A DNA stretch of 64,000 nucleotides from Nostoc sp. FACHB-152 (GTDB lineage: Bacteria; Cyanobacteriota; Cyanobacteriia; Cyanobacteriales; Nostocaceae): NCBI RefSeq assembly GCF_014697475.1, contig NZ_JACJRV010000001.1:248001-312000 (forward strand), in the 5' to 3' direction. The notes beneath the pieces were generated by a model. That model did no database searches and was not told where the DNA came from. It worked only from the letters and a program-made list of their open reading frames with translations. Positions within the stretch are counted from its first letter, which is position 1. Every line of letters starts with the position of its first letter. The position numbers and the translations under genes are program-made. Shown here one piece after another: positions 34,725 through 42,399 of this stretch.

Positions 34725-35572
34725 TGCCCCAACGGGGCTTGGTGATGCAAGCGATAGCAAATACTTTTGTTAAATTGAACTCGCTCGAATGATTCATTGA
34801 GGTTGAGTGTTGTTTCACCACTACCAAGAAATAAATAGCCATCGGGTCTTAATTGTTGTTGAGCTTTTTTGAGTAAGGCTTTCTTAGTAGGAATATCAAA
34901 ATAAATTAAAACATTGCGGAGAAAGATAATATCAAGATTGGGTAGAGATGACCAAGAATGGACAAGATTTATCTGATGAAAATCAATCATTTGGCGGATT
35001 TCATTTTTAATTTGCCATTCACGTTCTTGCTGTTGAAAGTATTTTTCTCGAAAATTTTTAGGTAGCCCGCGCTTGATTTCTAGCTGGTTATAATGGCCTT
35101 TTTTAGCACGGGCTAATACTTTACTAGAAAAGTCGCTAGCTATTATCTGTATAGACCAATTATTCAGTATGGGATAATATTCTCGAATGAGCATGGCGAT
35201 GCTATAGGGTTCCTGTCCATGAGAGCAGGCAGCACACCAAATATTAAGCGATCGCTCTATTCTCCGTTTTTTGATCAACTCTGGCAATACAAATTGTCTC
35301 AGGGCTTCAAAAGGGTAAGTATCCCGAAAAAAAGATGTTTCATTCGTCACCATTGCTTCAATCGCTTGAATATGCAGGTCACTCAATGGTTGATGTCGCA
35401 GATAAGCTATTAGCTCGGTAATTGAGTTAAATCCTGCCGCTTCGGCAATTGGCTGTAAATATAGCTCTGCCAAATAAGTTTTATGGCCATCCAAGACCAC
35501 GGCTGAATGCTGTTGAACTAATGCTCGCAAATAGTCAAAATCAATACTACTGATACAGGTAGTCTGTTTCAT
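34718..35572 (-). CDS. cheR: CheR chemotaxis protein methyltransferase
   Basis: Methylates glutamates on chemoreceptors using S-adenosylmethionine. 284 residues, full family length. Seen: N-terminal helical domain (FDYLRALVQQHSAVVLDGHK), the TNETSFFRD motif, the SAM-binding CAACSHGQEPYSIAML, ASDFSSKVLARAKKG, and FLRNVLIYFD followed by YLFLGSGET. The start is the ATG at 35572, which overlaps the cheB stop codon in TGATG, indicating translational coupling. The last codons enter a repeat element, so the tail after YRLHHQ may not be ancestral. It is the last gene of the cheA-cheW-mcp-cheB-cheR operon. Confidence 0.95.
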   Translation of the reverse strand: MKQTTCISSIDFDYLRALVQQHSAVVLDGHKTYLAELYLQPIAEAAGFNSITELIAYLRHQPLSDLHIQAIEAMVTNETSFFRDTYPFEALRQFVLPELIKKRRIERSLNIWCAACSHGQEPYSIAMLIREYYPILNNWSIQIIASDFSSKVLARAKKGHYNQLEIKRGLPKNFREKYFQQQEREWQIKNEIRQMIDFHQINLVHSWSSLPNLDIIFLRNVLIYFDIPTKKALLKKAQQQLRPDGYLFLGSGETTLNLNESFERVQFNKSICYRLHHQAPLGQV

Positions 35573-36636
35573 CACAGACCTAACCTTTTGCCAGGATGGA
35601 GGCGTTGCATGATTTCACCTGCCATTTGCTTCAAGGGAACAGTCTGATCTGCTAACCCAGCATTGACGACAAAACTAGGCATTCCCCACACAACACTACT
35701 AGCTTGGTCTTGCGCTAATACCTGTCCACCTGCTTCACGGATACATCGACAACCATGCAAACCATCTTGACCCATACCCGTGAGAATAACAGCGATCGCA
35801 GCAGCACCGTATACCTGAGCAACTGAACGCAAAAGCACATCAACTGAAGGGCGGCAGGAATTTTCCGGGGGAGCTTGATGAAGCGCCAACTGCACTGCAT
35901 TTGCATTACGCTGGACAATCATATGAAAATCTCCTGGGGCAATCCAGGCTTGTCCAGGTTTTAATACAACTCCAGGAACCGCCTCCTCTACAGGAATTTG
36001 ACACTTAGAAGATAATCTTTCGGCTAGTAGCTTGGTAAACATTGGTGGCATATGTTGCACAATCAGGATGGGAACTGAAAAATCTGCTGGTATTTCACTC
36101 AACAGTATCGCAAGGGCGTTTGGGCCTCCCGTAGACACCCCAATGGCAACCACATCCACTGGTTCTATTTTGGTGCGGGTGGACAGAACGACTGAATAAA
36201 CTGCACTTGAGGGAGAAAATGCCGTAATTCCTGCACCGAATAGCTTGATTTTAGGAATTAATTCCTCGCGGATATGTTGGTTGGCGGCCTCCACGCTCCC
36301 TAGATTACTGGGTTTAGTGGCATAATCTGAAGCACCTAAAGAGAGAGCTTCGAGGGTGGCACTTGCGCCAGCCCATGTGGATGTACTAAACATGATGACT
36401 GGCAAGTGTGGATAAATTGGCCGCAGGGCTGCCAAGGTTTCTAAACCGTTCATTTCTGGCATCTCCACATCCAGAATCACGACATCGGGATTAACTTGAG
36501 GTATTTTAGCTAAGGCAATGCGACCATTAGCCGCAACCCCTACGACCTCTAGCTGCGGATCGCTGGCTAAAATTTTACTGACGCGACTGCGAACCACCAC
36601 CGCGTCATCCACAACTAGCACCCGAATTTTTGGCAT
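35572..36636 (-). CDS. cheB: CheB protein-glutamate methylesterase
   Basis: Removes methyl groups from receptors and deamidates glutamines; its activity is controlled by phosphorylation from CheA. 354 residues. The receiver domain (1-125) has Asp10-Asp11, phosphoacceptor Asp56 in ILDVEMPEMNG, Thr85 and Lys108. The methylesterase domain (about 160-350) has Ser168 in GVSTGGP, His195 in VQHMP and Asp291 in GMGQDG, the complete catalytic triad. It lies 93 bases after the mcp gene, the gap containing a decayed G/C repeat, and is fused by overlap to cheR. Confidence 0.97.
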   Translation of the reverse strand: MPKIRVLVVDDAVVVRSRVSKILASDPQLEVVGVAANGRIALAKIPQVNPDVVILDVEMPEMNGLETLAALRPIYPHLPVIMFSTSTWAGASATLEALSLGASDYATKPSNLGSVEAANQHIREELIPKIKLFGAGITAFSPSSAVYSVVLSTRTKIEPVDVVAIGVSTGGPNALAILLSEIPADFSVPILIVQHMPPMFTKLLAERLSSKCQIPVEEAVPGVVLKPGQAWIAPGDFHMIVQRNANAVQLALHQAPPENSCRPSVDVLLRSVAQVYGAAAIAVILTGMGQDGLHGCRCIREAGGQVLAQDQASSVVWGMPSFVVNAGLADQTVPLKQMAGEIMQRLHPGKRLGL

Positions 36637-36729
36637 GGTGTAAATTTTAAGAATAATTTAATGTCTCGCGCGAAGGCGCAAAGGCGCAGAGAGTTAACAG
36701 AGTAATCAATTCCCTACTCCCTACTCCCT

Positions 36730-38034
36730 TCAATACTTAAACTGCGTGACGACTTTCTGCAAATCGACAGCCATCCGGGCTAACTCAGCAGCTGCCTCTG
36801 AGCTATTACTAGCACCAATAGTGGTAGTTTGAGCATTAACAGCTACAATCCCGATACTTTTGGCAATATCTGTGGTTCCTTGGGCGGCTTCGGCTATATT
36901 GCGAGCGATTTCATTTGTGGTTGCTGTTTGTTCTTCGACTGCACTGGCTATGGTGCTTTGCAGGTCGTTAATTTGGTTAATAATGTCAGTTATCTGCGTG
37001 ATTGCTGCCATCGCACCTTTAGTATCGGTCTGAATTGCTTCAATTCGTTGACTGATGTCTTCGGTAGCATTGGCTGTTTGTTTGGCTAATTCTTTAACTT
37101 CATTGGCAACGACGGCAAATCCTCTGCCTGCATCTCCGGCTCTGGCTGCTTCGATTGTGGCATTGAGTGCTAGTAAGTTTGTTTGTTGGGCAATTGAGGT
37201 AATGACTTTAATCACTTTGCCAATTTCAATGCTGCTTTGACCGAGTTTATCTATTGTCGCATTGGTGCGATCGGCTGTTTTCACTGCTTCATTGGCAACT
37301 TTTGCACCTTCGGCGACAGTTTTGGCAATTTCGCGGATGCTGGCATCCATTTCTTCTACAGCAGTCACGACTGTCATTGTATTTTGATTGACTTGTTCTG
37401 CGGAAGCTGAGGCTGAAGTTGCTTGTTCTGCTGTTTGTTTAGCGTTTTCGGTCATTTCTTTACTAACTGCGGTTAGTTCTTCGGAAGAAGATGCAACGGC
37501 TGTTGCTACATCTGCCATTTGTCTAATAGAAGACTGCAAGCGGCTAATCATCTGATTGGTATTATCGGTAAGCTGCTTAAATTCTCCAGCATTATCTGCA
37601 TCGATTTGTTGGGATAAATCTCCTTGAGAAACTACTAAGGTGACTTCTCTAATACTCTTAATCTGCTCGGAGATATTTGCAGACATCTGGTTCAAGTTAG
37701 CCAGTAATTCTCGCCAAGAACCTTTAGCTTGTTTAACAACGGCTTGAGAACCAAATTTTCCCTCTGTACCAATCTCAGATGCTATACGTGCAACTTCGTG
37801 GCTGACATTTTGGTTCAAACTCACTAATTCATTAAAAACTGTGGCAATTTCGCCTAAGCCATCGTTTTCAACTGCTAACCGGACTGTAAAATCCCCATTT
37901 CTAGCTGCTTTCAGTGCGGCTAATAAAGGTTGTAGTTGTATGTCTGTGATATTTTGATTGGTTTGTGTTGCTTCTGCACCATTGTCTGCGGGAGATTTAG
38001 AGTTGGCTGTTCTCCCAGCCCGGTTTGTAGCCAT
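36730..38034 (-). CDS. Soluble methyl-accepting chemotaxis protein (tandem HAMP, no membrane helix)
   Basis: A 434-residue receptor with no transmembrane segment and no classical sensor domain. Order: polar N-terminus (1-35), two HAMP-like modules (about 36-165; [16 protein letters not shown] and [17 protein letters not shown]), then the MCP signalling coiled coil (about 165-434) with the hairpin tip [20 protein letters not shown] and [18 protein letters not shown]. Without a sensor domain it probably takes its input from a partner protein or through HAMP. There is no C-terminal CheR-tethering pentapeptide. The ATG at 38034 has AGGAG nine bases upstream; a TTG two codons before it was rejected. 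It starts 12 bases after the cheW stop codon. Confidence 0.94.
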   Translation of the reverse strand: MATNRAGRTANSKSPADNGAEATQTNQNITDIQLQPLLAALKAARNGDFTVRLAVENDGLGEIATVFNELVSLNQNVSHEVARIASEIGTEGKFGSQAVVKQAKGSWRELLANLNQMSANISEQIKSIREVTLVVSQGDLSQQIDADNAGEFKQLTDNTNQMISRLQSSIRQMADVATAVASSSEELTAVSKEMTENAKQTAEQATSASASAEQVNQNTMTVVTAVEEMDASIREIAKTVAEGAKVANEAVKTADRTNATIDKLGQSSIEIGKVIKVITSIAQQTNLLALNATIEAARAGDAGRGFAVVANEVKELAKQTANATEDISQRIEAIQTDTKGAMAAITQITDIINQINDLQSTIASAVEEQTATTNEIARNIAEAAQGTTDIAKSIGIVAVNAQTTTIGASNSSEAAAELARMAVDLQKVVTQFKY

Positions 38035-38046
38035 TGCCAATAGCTC

Positions 38047-38496
38047 CTAAATTACTTGAAGGTTGAGAATTTTTTCAATATCGATAACTAGCAGAAACCC
38101 TTCTGTTAGTGGGTAGGCTCCAGCTAGTATCTGACGCATTCTACCTTTTAAAGTTGCGGGTGGGGGTTGAAAGGTATTTTCTGAAAATTCCAAGACATCT
38201 GCAACATCATCAACAAGTAGACTCACTACTTCATTGTCAGAATATACAACGATATTAAACCCCTGCGGTTCTTCTAGCTGAATGTGCGATCGCCTTTTTG
38301 ACTCACCCATATCTAATCGCTGTTGCAAGTCGATGACAGTAATAATTTGTCCCCGCAAGTTAATTAATCCACAAATATCTGGGGGTGCTAACGGTATACG
38401 AGTCATCGGTTGGGGACGAATCACTTCTTGAACGTGCTGTACGTCGATGCCAAAATAAATTCCATTTAGCGAAAAAGTGCAAAGTTGTTCAACCAC
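38047..38496 (-). CDS. cheW: CheW adaptor protein
   Basis: Couples the receptor to CheA. 149 residues, a single CheW beta-barrel domain: FSLNGIYFGIDVQHVQEVIR, MTRIPLAPPDICGLINLRGQ, ITVIDLQQRLDM, and VVSLLVDDVADVLEF. It starts at GTG 38496, overlapping the 3' end of cheA by 8 bases, and has only a weak ribosome-binding site, so it likely depends on translational coupling. Confidence 0.96.
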   Translation of the reverse strand: MVEQLCTFSLNGIYFGIDVQHVQEVIRPQPMTRIPLAPPDICGLINLRGQIITVIDLQQRLDMGESKRRSHIQLEEPQGFNIVVYSDNEVVSLLVDDVADVLEFSENTFQPPPATLKGRMRQILAGAYPLTEGFLLVIDIEKILNLQVI

Positions 38497-40795
38497 GCTG
38501 GCTCACTTGCAATAAATAAGGGTTGGCAATCTTAATCACAGCATCAACATCCAAAATTTCTGTGATTTTTCCTCCAATTACAGCATTAAATAAAACCCCT
38601 GGTCTACTGGGGATACCTTTAATTGTCAATGATTCCTCCACAATATCAAGAATGCGTTCAACTACTAACCCAACATTCAGTTCGGCGTTAGGAGAGACAA
38701 CAATTAATTGCAGCATATCGGTTTGATAGGCTGGTTCATCGCTGATAAATATGCGCTTTAAGTCAATTAAGGGAACAATTTTGTCAAAAATTCGCACAAC
38801 ATCTTGATTGCCGACTTTCTCTATCGCTGTACAGGTAATTCTTTCTAACCGTAAGGCGATCGCAATTGGAATTCCCATCAGTGCGCCTTGCGGCCCCTGA
38901 AATAGTAAAATCATTTGGCGATCGCTATCTTCTTGGGTGATGTTTGCACCTGACATACTTGACAATAACTGTTGTTTTTCATTCAATTGCGCTAGTCTTG
39001 CCAAACTTACCACATCCATAATTAATGCGACTTTGCCATCTCCCATAATTGTGGCTCCCGCAAATAAAGACAGCGATTTCAACTGCTTTCCTAAAGGTTT
39101 GACAACGATTTCTTCGATGTCTTCAATTGTGTCTACAACTAGCCCAAATTGATAGTTATCAGCTTGGATAATTACTAAGTTGAGGGCGTTGGGAGTGTCA
39201 GCAGATATGTGCATATTTGGCTGACTTTTCACGGTATCAGAAAAACCTCTCTCCAAACCTCTCTCCTTTGAGGAGAGAGGCTTTGACTTCTCCCCATTCC
39301 CTACAAGGGAATGGGGCTGGGGGGTTAGGTTTGGCGTTAGCTTCGCCCCATCTGGTGTATCTGAAGGCTGCAATATTTGATTGAGGTAAAGCAAGGGGAT
39401 GAGTTGCTCCCGTAGCCTGTATACGGGTACGTCGTAATATACTTCAATATTCTTGAGTGCTTGTTCTGGTTCTAAGCGCACTAGTTCTTGCAGGCTGGCT
39501 TGGGGGATAGCATAGCGATCGCCCCCACTAGTGACAATTAATGCTGGAATAATTGTTAATGTTAGCGGAATTTTAAGTTTAAATGTTGTGCCTTTTCCTG
39601 GCTGGTTGTCAATTTCAATATTGCCGTTAATTTTGTCAATATTACTTTTGACTATAGCCATTCCAACTCCGCGTCCTGAAAGGTTTGTCACTTGTTCTGT
39701 CGTGGAAAAGCCAGGTAAAAAAATTAAATTAATTGCTTCTGTATCGCTCATTATTTCTGCTTGTCCAGGGCTGATTAAACCTAGTTGCTGCGCCCGCCTT
39801 TTTAATTGTGTTGGAGATAAACCTTGCCCATCGTCGCCAATTTCAATATTGACTTTGCCGTTTTCATGAAAAGCCTTCAGAAATATCTTTCCTGTGGTTG
39901 ATTTTCCCCTGGCGGTGCGCTCTGTAGGTAATTCAATGCCATGATCTATACAGTTGCGGACTAGATGAGTTAAGGGATCTTTAATGCCTTCAATAATACT
40001 TTTATCTAGTTCTATATCTGCACCTTGCATTTCAACTTGAACTTGTTTACCATTTGCGATCGCTAAATCTCGAATTACACGTGGGAATTTTTGCCAAATA
40101 GTACTAATTGGTTGCAGCCGAGTTTTCATAATCCCTTCTTGCAATCCTGTTGTAATCAAGCTCAGGCGTTGGCAACTAGCAGCAAAGGTTGTATCTTTAA
40201 ACTTATCTGACCATCCGATAACTTGGTTACGCACTAAAACTAGTTCACCCACCAAATTCATCACCTGATCTAGCAGGCTCACATTCACTCTAATATAAGC
40301 TGATTCAGATGTCGTGAGCGAAACTTCTGCAAGTTCACTTGGCTGTTGTACTGGTGATGGATATATTTCAACTATCTGTGGTGTTTCTTGCAATTGTGTT
40401 AAAGCTTGGATGAGTGGGTAATAATCGTCCTCGCCCTCATGCTTTGTAGTTTTAATCTGAAATAAAACCTGACGGATAGTGTCTACTGTTTGCAGTAAGG
40501 TACTAATGATTTGCGGTGTAAGTTTGAAGTTGCCATCAATTGCACCGCCTATTTTATCCCGCAGATAGGAAAGCAAACTCTCCCCAGCATGAGCTAACGA
40601 TTCTAACTTGGGAAAGGGTAAAAAACCGCAGTTTCCTTTCAATGTATGAAGTGAGCGATAAATTTGATCTAGTGCTGCTTGATTATTAGATGTTTTTTCT
40701 AGCTCAATAATACTTTTTTCAATTTGATCTAGACTCTCATAGCTTTCAACTAGGAATGCTTCTATATCTTCGTCGTCAATTGCTGCTAACTCCAT
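38489..40795 (-). CDS. cheA: CheA histidine kinase with repeat inserted in the first CheW-like domain
   Basis: The central kinase of the pathway, 768 residues. Domains: HPt P1 (1-105, phosphorylated His50 in SLHTLKGNCG), no clear CheY-binding P2, dimerisation P3 (about 165-230), ATPase P4 (about 230-405; N-box HLVRNCIDHGIELP, G1 GDDGQGLSP, G2 LSGRGVGMAIVKSN), a first CheW-like P5 (about 412-605) and a second CheW-like domain (about 625-760). P5 is interrupted at about residues 478-520 by a low-complexity segment (KLTPNLTPQPHSLV, SKPLSSKERGLERG) encoded by two palindromes typical of intergenic repeats, in frame. Two CheW-like domains resemble CheA-type kinases of pilus or gliding systems. It is the first gene of its operon, divergent from the InsA-like element. 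Confidence 0.95.
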   Translation of the reverse strand: MELAAIDDEDIEAFLVESYESLDQIEKSIIELEKTSNNQAALDQIYRSLHTLKGNCGFLPFPKLESLAHAGESLLSYLRDKIGGAIDGNFKLTPQIISTLLQTVDTIRQVLFQIKTTKHEGEDDYYPLIQALTQLQETPQIVEIYPSPVQQPSELAEVSLTTSESAYIRVNVSLLDQVMNLVGELVLVRNQVIGWSDKFKDTTFAASCQRLSLITTGLQEGIMKTRLQPISTIWQKFPRVIRDLAIANGKQVQVEMQGADIELDKSIIEGIKDPLTHLVRNCIDHGIELPTERTARGKSTTGKIFLKAFHENGKVNIEIGDDGQGLSPTQLKRRAQQLGLISPGQAEIMSDTEAINLIFLPGFSTTEQVTNLSGRGVGMAIVKSNIDKINGNIEIDNQPGKGTTFKLKIPLTLTIIPALIVTSGGDRYAIPQASLQELVRLEPEQALKNIEVYYDVPVYRLREQLIPLLYLNQILQPSDTPDGAKLTPNLTPQPHSLVGNGEKSKPLSSKERGLERGFSDTVKSQPNMHISADTPNALNLVIIQADNYQFGLVVDTIEDIEEIVVKPLGKQLKSLSLFAGATIMGDGKVALIMDVVSLARLAQLNEKQQLLSSMSGANITQEDSDRQMILLFQGPQGALMGIPIAIALRLERITCTAIEKVGNQDVVRIFDKIVPLIDLKRIFISDEPAYQTDMLQLIVVSPNAELNVGLVVERILDIVEESLTIKGIPSRPGVLFNAVIGGKITEILDVDAVIKIANPYLLQVSQRG
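39258..39316. repeat. Pair of palindromes embedded in frame in cheA
   Basis: CCTCTCTCC-5-GGAGAGAGG (39258-39280) and CCCCATTCCC-5-GGGAATGGGG (39292-39316) are two perfect hairpins 11 bases apart. They lie within a C/T- and G-rich stretch from about 39240 to 39345. This arrangement looks like the intergenic repeats of Nostocales but is here inside coding sequence without breaking the frame. Confidence 0.9.
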
Positions 40796-40894
40796 TGTAT
40801 TGATAAATAATTAAGTAATATCTTTTATTTTCATCCTAATATCTTTTATTCTCAACAAATATATTTCTTTAGAAAGATGTTATTTGTCAATACT

Positions 40895-41254
40895 GCTGAA
40901 ATGATAATGTTTATCCTTAATGACAAAGTGAGAGACATGAAATGTCCTCGTTGCCATTCCCATGAGACTTTTAAAAACGGTCTTCGTAAACACAGACAAT
41001 GCTACAAGTGCAAACACTGCGGTCGTCAGTTCCTCGAATCTTACCAGCCTTGGCGCTACTCAGATGATGTCAAGCAACTGTGCCTGAAAATGCATCTTAA
41101 TGGCATGAGTCTGCGAGAAATTGAGCGAGTCACAGAGATACACCACACAACTATTTTGCATTGGTTACGTAAACCCAAGCCAAAATTAGATGATCTTTCC
41201 CAAGGTTAACAAAGTTTAACAAAAGCAGGATTGCAATAACATTATAATTTCAGC
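40895..41254 (+). mobile_element. 360-bp inverted-repeat element carrying an IS1 InsA-like ORF, no InsB
   Basis: GCTGAAATGATAATGTT (40895-40911) and GCTGAAATTATAATGTT (reverse complement of 41238-41254) match at 16 of 17 positions and flank the zinc-ribbon/HTH ORF at 40937. No transposase catalytic ORF (InsB) follows. The element fills most of the space between the cheA promoter and the cheY-like gene. It is probably a non-autonomous IS1-related element or a domesticated remnant. Confidence 0.7.
40937..41209 (+). CDS. IS1 InsA-like zinc-ribbon/HTH protein
   Basis: A 90-residue protein. The N-terminus has paired cysteines (MKCPRCHSHETFKNG then CYKCKHCGRQF), a zinc ribbon like the N-terminal part of IS1-type InsA; the C-terminal half is a helix-turn-helix (MSLREIERVTEIHHTTILHW). 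InsA alone binds IS1 ends and represses transcription; the catalytic InsB part is missing here. The ATG at 40937 is preceded by AGAGA; an ATG 20 codons upstream would read through the left inverted repeat. Either a remnant or a small DNA-binding protein that could act on the flanking repeats. It sits between two divergent chemotaxis operons. Confidence 0.8.
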   Translation: MKCPRCHSHETFKNGLRKHRQCYKCKHCGRQFLESYQPWRYSDDVKQLCLKMHLNGMSLREIERVTEIHHTTILHWLRKPKPKLDDLSQG

Positions 41255-41362
41255 ACTGCTGAATTGCTATAGCTGACAAAGTTTGTTGCCAACTTATGAG
41301 TTTTGTTTTACTTAAGTAGGAGGAAAATTACCAATATAAAATGAATAAATATACCCTAGTCA

Positions 41363-41746
41363 ATGAAAATGGTAAAGCTGATGAGCTTGGTTTTAATTAT
41401 TGATGATGCAGCTTTCTCCCGGAGAATGATCCGTAAGTTTTTGCAAGTAGATGGTTATGAAATCATCGAAGCCACTAATGGGCGTGAGGGATTAGAAATG
41501 GTTCAAAAACATCAGCCTAACTGTGTGTTAGCAGATTTATTAATGCCAGATATGAATGGGTTTGAATTTCTCAAAGCTTTACAAGATAATGGGTTAAAAA
41601 TACCTACAATTATTATATCAGCAGATATTCAAGAAGGCGCACGTAATCAAAGTTATAATTTAGGAGCAGTTAACTTTATTAATAAACCGCCAAAAGAGCA
41701 AGAATTGCGGCAAGTAGTTCAGCAAGTTATAAATACAAAGGAATAA
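41363..41746 (+). CDS. CheY-like single-domain response regulator
   Basis: A 127-residue receiver with no output domain. Seen: Asp14-Asp15, phosphoacceptor Asp58 in LADLLMPDMNG, Ser in IIISAD, and Lys in FINKPP. Probably the phosphorylation target of the nearby CheA and/or hybrid kinase, acting by protein-protein contact. Several start codons are close (41363, 41369, 41381); all give a complete domain. It begins an operon: the CheC-like gene follows after 7 bases. Confidence 0.92.
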   Translation: MKMVKLMSLVLIIDDAAFSRRMIRKFLQVDGYEIIEATNGREGLEMVQKHQPNCVLADLLMPDMNGFEFLKALQDNGLKIPTIIISADIQEGARNQSYNLGAVNFINKPPKEQELRQVVQQVINTKE

Positions 41747-41753
41747 AGCTTCA

Positions 41754-42374
41754 ATGAATGTGACAGCAGATCAACTAGATGCCTTACAAGAATTAATTAA
41801 TATTGGGGTTGGTCGTGCAGCCAGTCTACTCAATGAAATGGTAGATTCTCATATTCATTTACAAATTCCTGTGGTTAAGGTATTGACTGCTGCTGAAGCT
41901 TATGAAGAATTAAACGCTCGATTTCATAATGATAGTTTAGCATCTGTAAAATTAAGTTTTTCTGGTGATTTTTATGGGACTGCTGGCTTAGTTTTCCCTA
42001 CAGAAAGTGCATCAACATTGGTATCGATTCTAACTGGCGAAGAAGCCGGTTCAGATGATCTGGATGCAGTTAAAATTGGTACACTCAGCGAAATTGGTAA
42101 CATTGTAATCAATGGTGTAATGGGTTCAATTAGTAATGTGTTAAAGCAGCATATGCAGTACACATTACCAGTATATTTAGAAGACACTATTGATAATTTA
42201 TTGTTGCCGACTCAGGTGAGCAACTCTAAAATTTTACTAGCACAAGCACGTTTTAATATTGAACAATTAGAACTGATGGGTGACATTGTTTTAATATTTG
42301 AAGTAGGAACATTCGATGCGTTAATCAATGCTATTAACGAAGAAATGGCAGTATTATGGGAAAGTTCTAGTTAA
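41754..42374 (+). CDS. cheC: CheC-family phosphatase (CheY-P phosphatase)
   Basis: A 206-residue protein of the CheC/CheX/FliY family. Both active-site signatures are visible: ELINIGVGRAASLLNEMV (about 13-30) and SEIGNIVINGVMGSI (about 123-137), each with the Glu-x-x-Asn pattern; the middle has the LSFSGDFYGTAGLVFPTE strands. The family dephosphorylates CheY-P and ends the signal; that role is inferred here from fold and adjacency. It is 7 bases after the cheY-like gene and 25 bases before the hybrid kinase. The pairing of CheY with a CheC-type phosphatase is well known in bacteria without CheZ. Confidence 0.9.
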   Translation: MNVTADQLDALQELINIGVGRAASLLNEMVDSHIHLQIPVVKVLTAAEAYEELNARFHNDSLASVKLSFSGDFYGTAGLVFPTESASTLVSILTGEEAGSDDLDAVKIGTLSEIGNIVINGVMGSISNVLKQHMQYTLPVYLEDTIDNLLLPTQVSNSKILLAQARFNIEQLELMGDIVLIFEVGTFDALINAINEEMAVLWESSS

Positions 42375-42399
42375 TTTATAGGCAAAATAGTGTGAAAAG

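Noticed and set aside
34552-34842. Frames on both strands across the G-rich inverted-repeat element
   Set aside because: They exist only because the element lacks stops; no protein similarity is seen.
39531-39869. 112-residue plus-strand frame opposite cheA
   Set aside because: Antisense to the conserved ATPase region of CheA; the hydrophobic appearance comes from the reverse reading.
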